Source of the DNA: Colias croceus
Taxonomy: Eukaryota > Arthropoda > Insecta > Lepidoptera > Pieridae
Reading direction: 5' to 3'
NCBI RefSeq assembly: GCF_905220415.1
Contig: NC_059562.1
Span: forward strand, 885,501-949,500
DNA: 64,000 bases
The first letter of the stretch is position 1, and every line of letters starts with the position of its first letter. Positions 23,801 through 38,800 of the stretch are shown piece by piece. The notes beneath the pieces were generated by a model. The model did not search any database. It had not been told where the DNA came from and saw only the letters and a list, made by a program, of their open reading frames with translations. The position numbers were made by a program, and so were the translations under genes.

Positions 23801-26800
23801 CTTTTTTGTACAGTATACATACCTTATCACAGCCATCTTGTATGCAATGGTAGTGGGTTTGACTTCTGTTGTGGGGACAGTCGGAAAACCGCTCGGAGCA
23901 GTCATCCAGCGGGGAATAACGCATGAAACCATGGGCTAATGACTCGTCGCGTTTCTTGTGCCACTGTGAAAGTTTATATGTTAGTTTTAGTTATTTACAT
24001 AAAGATATAAGGTTAGTTTTTTTTTTATAGGTTTGAAGCAACACTACTGTTTCTACTGTAAATAAGTAGAATAAATCGGTGACAATAAGCAATACTTTTG
24101 AATTGAATTTGTGAATATTCATAAATACAACATAATAATATAATCGTAGAGCGGAAAAGCGTCTTTCGCTTTGACGTAGTCATGCCTTAGATGGTAGAAT
24201 TAGCCACGACCCTACTTCTTCAATCGACTTTATCAAATAGCTGAATTCTTACCTTGAAGTGCCTGATCATCTCCTCCTTCTTGCAGAAGACCCTGGCTGT
24301 ACAGTCCATGCAATGGAAGTGTTCTCTGTAACCTAGGTCCTTGCAATATGATGACCCGCATTCTAGTGTTGAGCTGTACCTGATTTTGAAAAGAAATTAA
24401 TGAGCAGTTGACTAGATTAAGAATAAGGTTCATTTCTTGGTTTAGAATATATACAATAATAACGAAGACGATGATTTGATAGTTTAGAGGTAGCGCGCAA
24501 GAGCAACTTTGGTCTCCGCAACTATTTGGTCTCTCCCATCAACTCTATTGGAAGTTGCGTCGCTACGTGCGCGCACTTTCTTACTAGCCCATAGAATTGA
24601 TGCGAGAGACAAAATAGTTGCGGAGACAAAAGTTGCTCTTGCGGCTGCGCGCTAGCTCTAGCTGTAATTATAACGAGTGCTAAAGCTTTTATAACCAATA
24701 AAAAAGAAAATGAAATATTTCAGTGTTAAAAGCCGGTTTCATTTGATTGAGGTTTGAAAAACCTTGTCACACACGAGAATTTTAAGTTTGAGATGTTCTT
24801 AACGTCAAGTCAGAAACCTGCCGTAAGTGAGTTTTATTTAAAATCAATCAATTAGATACCTTTTAACGTATCTAGAATAGTCGACGTTGGTTTGAAGGGA
24901 ATTCTTCCGAGCTTGGTCCAAATGATTTAACGCTGATAGCAGACCTGAGAACAAAGAATAAGATAAAATAAATAATTTATAATACACAGAACAACTAATA
25001 AAAAAGTTACATCATCGAAAAAAAGAGCATGTGTGCCGAGCACACGTGTCAGAAGTGAAACTTTTTTGGCAAGATTCAAAGATACCAAAGTCGTAACGCT
25101 ACTGCCTACCCATGACGTGACGGTATTGCCATGACGCAATCTTGGAACTTTTACTCTCAACGCGCCTAAAGAAGTTTCACTTCAAAAAGTAACTTCACGA
25201 AACAACTAAAGCGAGGAAAATTAATTAACCCTATTCTATGGAACTCTAAAACAGTCTAAATATTTTAACACGATCTTGTGTTCGTACATTGTGTTCACTC
25301 ATAACGTATTCAGAATAAAATGTAATACATTCAACTGATTCCAAAACTCATTCTTTTGTTCGAAACAGCTAAATCACGTCCATGCATCATATTCAAGAGG
25401 AACAATGTACTGTTTTCATCGTATACGAAGTATTTAATAACCCGACAGAGTATTAAGTACGTCTATTGTTTAGGAAGGGTATACACGAGCGTTTTGAACG
25501 CGTGATGTGGGTTAGGTACAAACATGTAACATTTGTATAGAGCCGACTAGTTTCGTAACATGTATAGAGCCGACTAGTTTCGTAACATGATAAACAACGT
25601 AATATTTCCTTTTCGTAGTACTAATTTTCCTGTGAAATCTTTTTAAACAATTAAAGAGCATAATGAGCATACTTAGTTGAAATTTTAGTTTATGGTAGAA
25701 AGTATACAATTTTGTTTTTGCAAGTATGAATTTTACATGTATGTTCTGCGTTTAATTATTGAGGAGTTGATATATTGTTTTGAGCAAACATATCATCATT
25801 TATTTATCGTCAATAGTTATAAAAATCACATCTATCTTCAGACATTTTACTGTTTTTGTGAACAAAAAAAAATATTTACTGAAAAATAAACGCGTTCAAA
25901 ACGCTCCAAAAACGCTCGTCGCTCACCAGCCTTAGCGGCACTGTTCTAGTTCAAAAGGAGTCGTATCCGGCCCCTCCCCATATCAAGTTTTTGAGTATCA
26001 AATAAATTATTATGGTAATTAATCAACGTTTTCTCCGAGTCACTCTTGGCCATTGTAGATCATTATGTACATTACATAAAAATGTTTTTGAATAACTTTT
26101 TTGTGATTGTATCGTTGATTTATTCTTGTTTTGATTGCTTTTATAAATATTATCTTGTATTTCTTGATGTTGAGCAAATTTTATCTCAAAATCTAGTGGT
26201 TAGTGTAAGGAGGTCTTGGAGTGGAATTTAGAAGGACTCGAAGTTTGTTATAGCAATGAAATTTAGCACACATATAGAGGGTAACTTGGATTAACACATA
26301 GGATAGGTTTTATCCCGGAAATCCCACGGGAATGGGAACTATGCGGGTTTTCCTTTGAAAACGCGGGCGAAGCCGCAGGCGGAAATCTAGTTCTCAATAA
26401 AATATATAACCATTGATACAAAAAATAATTGATATAATTGCATTTGATCCGATTAATATCGAATCACTTTTTATAGAAGTTTTGTACTATAATAATGCTG
26501 TAATATATAATTATATCTACGTATTATCTATTATAACGCTACGCTTCGTTTTCTACACAATTTTCGCACAATCACTTATAAAATCGTGAGCCATTAACGG
26601 TGAAACAAGTGATCCCTACTTCATTAATAATGAGCTCTCTAAATATCGTGTATTATTTTGAATGTGAACAGGGACGGACTGTTTCATAATTCAGGGTCCC
26701 GTTATGTATTAGCATACAGGCTATAAATAATAAATAAATAATTTATTGAATACTAAATGTAGAATAACATTCCATATGATAGTTTATTGTTTCATATATG

Positions 26801-29800
26801 CTTTAAGTTTAAAATACGGAAAAATGGTTTTAACATCAAGCTATTAAAACTGCATACATAAACGTATACATAACGTAGTTGAAATTCAGATAGCTTTCAG
26901 CATGGACGAAAACTTCCAGGCAGTGCTTTGTAAAACCTATTTTTCATATTATTATCTAAATATAATTAAATTATATACATACAACAATATAAATAATCAC
27001 GTTGCAACTCAGTTTTTGTTCAGAAAAATAAGCTTAATATAATATCTGGGGCCTCTAATACTTAGAGTTCGGCCCTGTACCCGCTTACATAACCTGAAAT
27101 TATAGGTCCGTATGTTAACATCCATTGTGTTCAATCTACATAAGTATAGGTATTAATGCGGCTTAGAAAAGTTCTCAAAAACACGTTTCGACATTGCTTA
27201 ACACAATGCTAGAGATTAACCGATTGCGGAAAGGTGAGTATTGTTTTCTTTTTTCTCGTTTTTGTAGATTCAGTTTGGAAATTAAATTTGTTTTTTACAA
27301 AAATTCCTTTTTCAATATTTTTGATCAGATTTTTTTTGTTTTTTGTATGAAATGCAATTTGTAAAAAGTTTTTTTTTAATTCAGTGCTTTAGTATCTTAT
27401 TCTGTGCTAGTAGTAGCTTAGTAGTATAGTAACTACTTAGCTTCTAGTCATGTAGGTAACCACGTAAATGTTGACGCATATAATCGCATGACTCACGCTG
27501 GAACGTGGACAAATTTTTATATTATGGTGTTGTTTTTATAACATAGTGTATGTATGATTTTTTATTGTATTGAATAATTTAGGCTCGCTGATTTGTCTGC
27601 TTTATCAAATTTTAACTGGGCTTTATATTTTTGGAAATAGGAAAGTCAAATATCACAATCATAATATTATGTACCATTTCTATGGTTATTAATATTAGTT
27701 ACCTATATGACAGGAGTTTCTTACAGTAAAAGGAGAATCGAGTTTCATTATGCTCTATTATTTTTCGCACTAAAAACGTAGTTTGATGGATTGACAAACA
27801 AACAAAATCTGTTATTTAATACAACTCAACGATAAACTATAAGTTAATCACAATGTAATATTTACTCATTAATAAAACAATATATTATCGATAAGGTCTG
27901 AACCACGCTCCGCCTATCCCAACAGCGACAAAAAACCAAAATAAGTTGACCCCTTCTCTCAATAAGCGGTCTTAATAAACCAATCAATATCACGTATCAA
28001 GTTACTTTAGCCGCGTATGCCTTATACTTGCAGCTTACAAACTTTAGTGATCCCTATTACGAAGGAACAGAGTTCAAATTGTTTCAAGCAATTTTATTCA
28101 ATGAACGGAAATTGAACTGTAACATAATGGTGTAGGGTTGAATATCGATTGCGGGTAGGTGTAAATTTACATTTTGAAGATACTTGTAGGGAATAAATGT
28201 CAATTGAGATGGAAGACGGTTGAGGATGCAAGGAATTGATGTTGCAGTTATTGAACTCGTAATAATCAGATTCTATGGCGGGGATCGTAAACATTTTATT
28301 CGTTTTTACTTTATAGCTATGTAAAATATTTGATTGGTCAATCAAATGTAATTAGTTGGTTTTATGTAATTTTATTTGCAATAGCTGGGCTTTGGAAAAT
28401 GGTGAGGTTTTGAGTTTTATGTCGGTGAAATTTGATTATAGGAATTAAAAGCTTTGAGTAACAATGGCGTATATGTATTTATGTAAACATTTTAAACTAA
28501 ATGTCTTAACATATTGATCAGAAATATAGATTTAGTTACTAAAATTGTATTAGTTCATCACTAAGGTAGCGTGTGTCGAGACTATAACCTATATCTGCAT
28601 CAAATTTAATCTATATCCAGTCAGCCGTTGAGAAATTGAGTAATATCCAACCATCCATACAAATTTTGTCGTTTATTCAATTAGTACGATACATGTTTTG
28701 CCTATGTATATAATATCTACTAGCTGTGCAGTATCCGTATATCTTTATACACTTTTTCCACCCTTTAGAATTTTGATTTGCGACTAAAAAGCTTGCCTAC
28801 GTTTAACCCTAGGTATTCTTTATATTTTCGTTTCAAATTTCATCCAAATGTGCAGCGGTCAACCCGCGAAAGCAATCAGACAGACACACATTAATAATAA
28901 TTAAAGGACGATCTTATAAGTAGGAAAATAGGCAGTTTAGAATAAAAAAATATTTATTATATTAACCAATAGGTTGACGATCTCAGTCATCTAGATGGTT
29001 AGGGATAAATATGTTCTATTGCGATTGACTGGAAGGAATTTCTTTTCAAGTGATGAAATGGACATGTTAATGCGAAAAAGGACTTTAATTACCTTTGTAT
29101 AATATATATTTTTAATTGGCTCTGTTTGGTTTTTTATTCGTGTCGAGTCAGAAAATTCATGTTTTATATCATAATTTGTCTTCGATACAGTTTGATTTGT
29201 AGAAAAAGTAGGTTCGTTTATTGATACTTTTTTTACTATATTTTGTAAGTCTAAGTTGACGATATCGTTCATATAATTACACTGAAGATTTGTCGTTTAC
29301 TAAAAAAATATTATACCTATGAGATAACTTAGTAACTTATAATTTAATTATTTATAAGCTTTTAAATCCTCATAATACCTACATTGCAATTAGATACTAT
29401 TGATTTGTAAAGCAGTTTCTATAGAGAAGAACTGGAAAAAAACTCTATAATTGCCATCTTTATATCATAAAAAACCTTTAAAATAACTCTTCATTAAACA
29501 TTATTGGAAACATTTCTAAGAATTTCAGAGGATGTGACACACCCGACTTTCGATATATTTTTCCGTTGGGTGCATCCAATCCCATTACCATTGTTTTGGT
29601 TGAGTGGGATTACAAAATCCCATAAATATACCATTGTTTTATGGGAACGTTTTTGATGCAATTTTGAGGTTTCTGATATATTTAATAATAGGTATTCTGA
29701 TATATTTAATAATATTAAATTGGTTTGAGAGTGTCTTACTGATTTTGGTAGAAGTTATATTTTGAGTGTGGTTTTAATAAATGTAATTGCTCTTATCTTA

Positions 29801-32800
29801 TGCAATATTATAAAGAGGAAAACTTTGTTTGTTTGTTTGTTTGATTGTAACGAATAGGCTCATAAACTACTGGACCGATTTTAAAAATTACTTTTAAATT
29901 GAAAGCTACATTATCCACGAGTAACATAGGCTAGGTTTTATCCCGGAAATCCCACGGGAACGGGAACTATGCGGGTTTTTCTTTGAAAACGCGGGAGAAG
30001 CCGCAGGCGGAAAGCTAGTATTATAATAAAATGAAACCCGTTTCGAGTTGTCACGGCATCATGTGTGAGCGGCTGAACCAATTTAGGTAATTCTTTTTTT
30101 ATTATATTCTTTGAAGTACGAGGATGGTTCTTATGTAGAGAAAACGTAAATATGTAGGTACCACGGGCGAAGCCGGGTCGGAATGCTAGAACAAAAACTT
30201 TTTGAGTTTGAGTAATTTAAGTAGTGAGGTCAGATTTAATCGCTTACAATTTTTTGCCACTTTTAATATGAATCGAATTTTTGACTCTAAAAATTTTTTA
30301 AACAAGTTGTTAGTATAAGATCAATAATTGATATCAATTTTAATTCTGCGAATAATATAAATAAAATAATCCACAAATAAGCTACTATTTCTTACTTAAC
30401 TCGATCTTGTTTAAGATAATTCACAATTATGTTATTAAAGTAATGAACGAAGTGTTACTAATTTTCCTGTTTCGATAAAAAAACATATTTCATTGTTTCG
30501 CGTGGGATTTTGTCTTTGAGTAGGTATTGTACAATAATAATGGTTCTTTAAATGTTTTACACTTGTTAAATTGTATAAGTGTGTGTTAGTTTTTTTTTTG
30601 TTAAATTTGATAAGGTCACTTAAAGATTTAATGAAATAGAACAGAGTACTTATGGCTCGATGTTTGTAACTGGTAGTGTTTATTTTTGAATTGCTTGTGA
30701 TCTATTGTTGTATTTTAACTAAATTTTTATTAAAAACAATTATTATTAAAAACAAATTAATTCAGAAATTACACTTTTCTATGAGGCATTTAATTAAATA
30801 TTGATGTATGAATTTCGTATATTTTGAACAATTACATAGTATGAAAACAAACACTACTTTAGGTACCTACACTAAAAACTTAGGCGTATCCAAGTGGTAA
30901 GTACCGTTCGCAAAAAGGGTTCATTAGTCATATGATACTCTTTTTTTAATTATATACATACGTTATAGGTACATATGATATTCATAATATAAAATCTAAG
31001 TACAGAAAGTACGAACTTAGGCTTAGCCAAGTTGTAAGTACCGTTAGCAAAAAAGATACATTAGTCATATGATACTCTTTGTTTAATTATATGCTGAAGG
31101 TCATTAATTACTCTGTGACGTTTACATACCGGCGGCGGATGAAAGGGTAATTATGCGCGTAGATCAAATCGGGATCGATCGATAAAGGATCTATAGTGGT
31201 TACGTGGATCATTGGCCATCGATATCGGGATTTTTTGTGTGTAGTTTTTGGTTTTGTCGATTTTGGAATTTTAATAATGATAACTATTTGGGCTAAAATA
31301 ATATTCGCTATTTTTACTGTGCTATTATTATATTTAATAGGGAAATATAACAGAATTATTTTGATTCCTTAGGTTATAAATATAATATACTAGATAGTAA
31401 GAAAATTTTTCTCTATAATTTGAAAAATGATAGAGCCCAATAAAATAATAATAATATCGAACTCAAACTCAAATATTTATTCCTCAAACTAGACGTCTAT
31501 AACACAAATTCCACAGATAATTAAAACATTTAAACTACCAACATCAAATCAAATGGCCATAGCGATAGAGTTTAATCGCCATCGATACGTAATAATTGCC
31601 GTGTCCGTCTGTAAATCCTCTCCCTTGTTGATTGTAAACGATTCCGCATGATCTTGTTTAGTTTTTTGTTTTTGTATTGCTCAATTGAACGTGTTTTGTG
31701 ACGTTTATTGATGAGTCTGTAGCTACGGAACGGATGGGCCGGTTTTCATGCAGTTTTGTTGGTATGATAGTATAATTTGAAATGCTTACTCTTGAAAGTT
31801 ATTGTTTTAAAAAAAAATATTTTTTTTTTAATTTGTTTCGTCTTTGAAATTCCCTTAAATATTTTAAAATATTACACAACACATCGATTCCCATGCTTCC
31901 AATCTAGTACTATGCTGAATCGTAATCACCTATTACTTAGGTTTTAAATTCTAGACATGTCTAAGTCTATTCCTATATCCATTGATAGATTATTGGCGCC
32001 TAGATTTTGTGAGAATATTTCTATTAATAAAATACAAATGTTTGTGTGTTTATTCTTCACAATACTTCTGTATAAAACTTCCTAAAGCCATAAAAAGGAA
32101 TTTTATGTGAATTTTTAAACCATTTTTAACTCTTTTTGCATAAAAAATAAACTTGTAAAATAGTAATTAGTTCCGATTCGTTTGTCGCGCTACAACAATA
32201 ACATAATTTACGATTAATCGATAATCGATAGAAGAATCGATAACTCGATACAATCGACTTTAGTCTGATTTAATTGGTCGGATTTATTCTATGGTCTAAA
32301 TAATTGGTCTTTGTAGACGACTTAAGTTACTACCTAACTATGATTTTATCTTCCTTTTTATAGTGCCGCTTTTTAGTTCTACAAAGTCCTAGGTTCGATT
32401 ACAGGAAAGTATTTAATATGTTTGAATCCAGTGGCCCATAAGTGGGTTAATTAATTTTAATATAGCGTCAGCAAATCTGGGTTCAATGCTTTAAAATGCT
32501 CAGTATGTTAAAAGTTTCATGGAAATTTGTTTAGCCGTTTAGGGTGGTTTGAATAGTAAGAAGTAATTAAGAAGTACATGTTATGCTAGTTGAAGTTATT
32601 CATCAGTGAAACGTGTTTTAAACCCGTCAAAAATATGGAAACAAAAACTGAGTCAAGTTATTTGATCTTTCTAAACTTATGTTTATAAAACGCGATACTT
32701 AGGGCCTTACGCGTAACGTAATACAAAATAAACTTTAATGTTTTGTAATAGAGTCGAAACTTAAACATCAATAACCTTGAAGAGCTTCTCAGAAAATGAT

Positions 32801-35800
32801 GATATCGTATAAAAATGTAAACAAAACCTTTGTTTAATTATTTTTGCTTATTCTAAGAAATATCTCGAATTTATATAAATACTTGGCTCATAATTGACAT
32901 ACGGTTTTTGGCTCGATACTGTTGACGTAATAAACAGTAGATAAACTTATATTTCAAAAACATTTTTTTTATGTTTGTTACGATTTATCTCAAAACCTAG
33001 TTACATTTACTAAGCACATTTTTTCAGTACCGATTCAAATTTCCGCTTTCATATTAATTAATATTGTTTTTTTTGCGATAATTAATGACAAACATACATG
33101 TTACCATTCTAATGTATTTATAATAAGTGCGCAATTAGAAATAGAAAGACAAAACGAAGGGGAAAACAGGCATACAAACTTTTTAATTAGATATATAATT
33201 ATAGTAGTTACCTACTTATATAATATTATGGTCATGCAAAAACTTGATAATGTCCTAAAGATTTCAGCCAGAGAATTACTTCAGATTTCAGCCATCATTT
33301 TTAAATTTTTTTGCTGTTATAGAAGGTTCTTAACATACGACAAATTAAGAAAATTGCGCTGAAAATTAAACAATTTCAGAAAACTTAACGCTTTTCCGAC
33401 CCATTTGGCAGTTTGTGTAAAGACCTAATTAAAAAAAAATATTGATGTTCCCTCAAAATGGCACAATTTTGATAACATCTTAAACTTAGATAGGGCCTTG
33501 TACATAATGTACAAATATTACTAAACACATTTCGATGAAACTTCAGCAATACAATCTCCAAGATTGTAACTTAGTATTAACGTTCCGTATGTACAATAAT
33601 GTAGTATAATTTTATACAAAGATACCAACTCAATGAATATGCAAAACGCACGTGTTTGTGTTTGGTTTGTGTATGTGTGTGTGCTTTGTTCGTTGGTGGT
33701 ATGTTCACATAAGCGGGATTGTATTTTATTTTATTGATACCAAAATATGAAGTAAAAATTGTGTTTCGAATATTTCGTGAAATTTGACGTTTAAATAGAC
33801 GGATGATATAATAGTTTACAAACGGATGTTTTCTCTTATATTATGTGAGCAAAGTAAAATGTTTATATTTGGCCTAAAAAATAAATAGTCTTCATTTATG
33901 TACTTATTGTCATTTGGTTGATTTGTATAGCACTCAAGTATTTTTAGGAGATTATCTTGGCTTAAAAAATACTTTCCCAATAAGAAACCACAGTTGACTT
34001 TCTAACTGCTGTAGTTAAATATTTTATTTAGAAAATAATATTAAATAATTTGCAATACATTACATACTAAATCTCTTCAAACCGGTCCATGTGCACACAC
34101 CACACACATGCGCACACGCATAGAGATGCATATTTTATGACGTCTTCCCATTCTGCGGTGCCACAAAGAAATTATACGCGCATTAAATCCGAAGGTGTTG
34201 CCTTTTTACTCGCTGTACCCACCGATGATAACCGGGATTATGTTTAAGGGAATTTCATGGGACTTTTTTGAAAAAAAAATTTTTTTTTGCTGATTCCGCG
34301 AATATTTTTGTGGTTTTCAGCTTGTTATTGTGTATTATGTTGCATTATGTGTTTCGGTTAATTTTTTTATAAAATTAATAATAGGTTACTATTAAAAAGT
34401 TGCATAAAATACTACACAGATAATAATTATTCATGCCAATATGTCGTATAATTTATATAAAAGGAACAATAAAAAAAAATAAGGTTATTCTTTGAAATTC
34501 CCTTTTCTCGCTAGCTTCGTCTTTGGATTTCTTTTGGATTCCAATGTTTCGATATGAATATGGAAAGAAGAGACGTAATTTAATGCGAATTTAATGCTTT
34601 TATTCGCTTCAAGATGACAGGAGTGGAAAATATGGCGTAAAGATTTCAGGAATTTCGAGTTATCCTTTTAAAAGCTTATTTTTAGAGTTATGCAGAATTC
34701 TGCTCTTTCACGCAAATACTGAACCGATTAAAATGAAATTTGACCATCATATAGGAGGTAACTTGGACTAACACATAGAATAGGTTTTATCCCGGAAATC
34801 CTACGGGAGCAGGAACTATGCGATTTTTTTTTAGAAAACGCGGGCGAAGCCGCGGGCGGAAAGCTAATATAATAATATATTTCGAATGTTTAAAGTTATT
34901 TGTAAATTTATTCGAGTAAAAAGCTTTCGTCATCTACATTCTATTTCATCAATCAAAATTTAATAAATTCCGTTAGAATTTCGCCCACTGTTTTACCAGC
35001 ACTTAAAATAACAAGACAAAAACTATTATAGTTACTTAAATTGGCGTTTTTGCGAGATATACGACACTATAAAACTTTTGTTTATTGCCAAATGGTTTTA
35101 CGATATAATCGATATCTGATTAGGTCCCAATCGAGTAATTAATCGATTTATCGAGATCGCCGATTCGATTTTGCATGCGACTATTATTATCGTTTTTGTT
35201 CATGATTTTTGCGTAATGAATGCGTAATCAGTAATGCATTTACGTAATTGCCTATTGGAATACAATTTTATTTGTTTTTTACTTTGTAATAAATGTAGGT
35301 ATCTCGAAAGTATTTTAAGCTTCGAGAATAGAGATTCAAAATTACATCAGAATCTGTTTTGCTATTTCCGGGTACTTGAATAACCAGACAGTAATTAGGT
35401 ATGTTGTTTTATTTTTACTAATTACCTTTAAATTTACTTTCCCTATTTAGACTTTAATTCAGAATCATAAAAACATTTTGTACACAAAGCTGTAGTAAAT
35501 ACCTACTCTATACATTCGCAAAAACAACTCCTAATTGTTTTCCCCTAATTCTGAATTTACTTCAGAATCATTAAAAATATTAATATATATTTGAATATAT
35601 CGTGGATAAATACCATTCGCAAAAACAACTCCTAATAATTTTTTTTCCCTTATTATTCTAAACGCGCTATTCTCCCGCGCGGTTTCACCCCCGTGGCTCC
35701 ACTCCTGTTAGTCGTAGAGTGATGATTATACCCTATAAGCCTTCCTCGATAAATGAGCTATCTAACACCGAAATAATTTTTCAAATCGGACTAGTAGTTC

Positions 35801-38800
35801 CCGAGATTAGCTCGTTCAAACAAACAAAAAACTCTTCATTTTTTAAATATTGGTATAGATTTACTTCAGAATCATAAAAACTACGTATTTACACAAACTT
35901 GCGGTAAATATCTAGTCATAATAAACTCGTGATATAGGGTGTTTCAACAGGATTGCATATCCGAGGACGTTGGGGCGAGATAGCAGAATGGTTCCCATTT
36001 ACCGCATAATAGCTCAGTTTCAACGCGTCCGGTACGTTTCATTGACGTGGGACACGGTTAAAATCATTAGATTTACCTACTATACAGGGTGATTAATTTT
36101 AAAATGAATGAATATGTTTTTAATTAAATTTATAAAGACGAAAAGGTATTTAAAAGGTCGCGGTCAATACTATCCCTTATTTCATATTTTTAGGATGATT
36201 TTGAAAAAGTAACCTTCAATTATTTTCTTTCTAAATATCATCAAAATCGGTACAGTAGTTTTGCAATGCTAAACAGACAGACTACTAGTTAATAGAAGAT
36301 TAAGCAATTCGCGAAAACATCTTAAATGCTTTACTGAGAACGTCGCCATTAAATATTCCGGGAACAAATTAATCAGTGTTATGTCTAAACGGTTTGCTGA
36401 TAACATTCTCAGTATACTGATAAGCGAGTTATTTAGCTGTTTCAGTGACTGCGAAATGGGATACTTTAACGGTTTTAAATCAAGTTTTATAATCGTCTTT
36501 CGTATTTATTGACACTTCGTTTGAAATATTTTTTATCTGTTTGTCTTGTGATGTGGAGTATCTGTAAATACTTACCTAGTTTATTTTTAAAAAACAAATT
36601 CGTTTTTATAATAACTAAGAGGAAGAGTTACTTAACTACCTACTTAGTTTATTTATAAAATAAGTACATATTCGTTTTTATAATAGCTAAGAGGACGAAG
36701 AAGTTATAAACATGAATATAATTATAGGTACAGTTTTGTTGAATGCTGCAGATACTTTTTACAAACGAAAACAAAAAAACATATCCCCGCATCGCAAAAT
36801 ACCCAAAACATTCAATTTAAAAGCATTAAAAAACAATAAATCCATTCGAAATCATCGTAAAACAGAATCGCGATGTTATAAATAATTAAAATAACATGCT
36901 TTGTAAAACGAAATTTAAAATATTTCGAATCCAAATAAAGAATCGAATGACGCATCGATTGTTCACGAATTTCGATAAAATCTCAACTTCCCACTTATTA
37001 ATTCGGTCTTCCTTCCCTTTTTCGCGTTTATGGAAAACGTATTTCTATCTCTGTCATCACCACAGGCTATAAACTTATAATATATAAATGTTAATTACAG
37101 TTTTTGAGGCGTTTCCACATTTAATTGCATTAATACAAAGATATTGGTCTGTTTGATTTATTTCATATTAGGGAACTGTAATCTATTGGTTATTAAAACA
37201 TCATTTACGGTAAGAAATTTATATAAAAATCAATAATTTGAATAAATTTTATTAAAACACAATTAATCGTACTAATTAATACCAATGTATTATGACAGCA
37301 AACACGAACAATTCATTAAACATTAATTTATTCTTAAAAACTGTAATTTTAACATATTATAAACACCGTGTTTACCGAGCACACGTGTCAGAAGTGAAAC
37401 TTCTTTGGCAAGATACAAAAATCGTCGCCTTACCCCATGACGTGACGGCATTACCATGACGATGAAATTTTACTCTCAACGCGCATAGAAGTTTCACTTC
37501 CTAAAGTAAGAAAAAAATAACAAAAAACATCGCGATGCGCGTGCGCAATAAAGATTGATGACAGAGGGAGTTACGAAACGCTCTCCCATCGTTCAATTGA
37601 ATGAATTCGCTCTATTGAGAAAATTAGGCTCGTCGAGGTTTCCACACTTAGCGCAACGTGGCTAGGGGCCGGCTAGGATGTAGGGTCGCTGTGATTTCGT
37701 GGGATCTGTGCCATTTATATGATATTATGTGTATACGTGGTTTTGATCTATTATTATTCCTGTTAAGATTTCAATCTGTATCATTTATATTATATTATGT
37801 ATAACTTGGTATACGTGGTTTCGACCAATTATCAATATTATGCTAGAACATGTCGATCTGTAGTCATGTATACCTACTTGTTTAACTTTACTATCCTACA
37901 TGTTTTAGACCAATTATCAAATCTGCTAGAACATTTCGATCTGTGTTATATCACTGAATATACGTGTATATCATAGTTACATACGTTATTTCGAACAATT
38001 AGTTTAGAGTAGAAGATGTTTTGGTCGAAATTAGATATTGACGTACGTGTACACTGTACACGTATAGGATATATTATTTCGACCAATTATAATTATATCA
38101 ACAATTATAATTGGTGACCAATTATAAAAATAAACAATTCGCTCATGGTTATAATTTTATGGTAGTATTTAGAGCTGATAAATTAGCCGAAGCAACGAAT
38201 GTAGTGCATGTTTTCCATTTTATGTTAGTGATCTACAATTGCTAACATAACATTTACTTTCAGCGGGATAATAAGAGATAACATAAAAAGATTTAAACCA
38301 TTTTCCAAATTTGTTTAATACTTTACATTAAAATACTGTAAAAACTCAATGAATGCTCATTAAAGAAAGTCTATCCATAAAACTCAAAATAAACATCGGT
38401 TCATCAAAGTTCATCGTTCAAAGTAAATATTTGCGGAATCGATACATCCGAAATAGCCGATCACAGTACACATTAGTCATGTGTCAGTTTTCACGGATAC
38501 GTGTAAAGAATCTGCCGTTTTCTGGAGAAATAATTTAGTCTGTGGCGTTTCGGGTGCGTTTTATCTTGTTTGCTTTGTATATGATTATAATTTTAGTGGG
38601 ATGTGTAGTTATGGTAATTGAAAATGGTTTCGTAGTTCTGTGTTATGTTGTAGATAGTATACTCATTGTGTAATAGATATGGTATACAAGAATTTTCTTA
38701 GTTAAGGCGTTAATAGGGGCTAGCGACCTTGGCGACGATTTACTAGGCGGAATCGGCGAATCTATCGTAGTAAAAGTACGTATAAATATTATTTAAAAAG

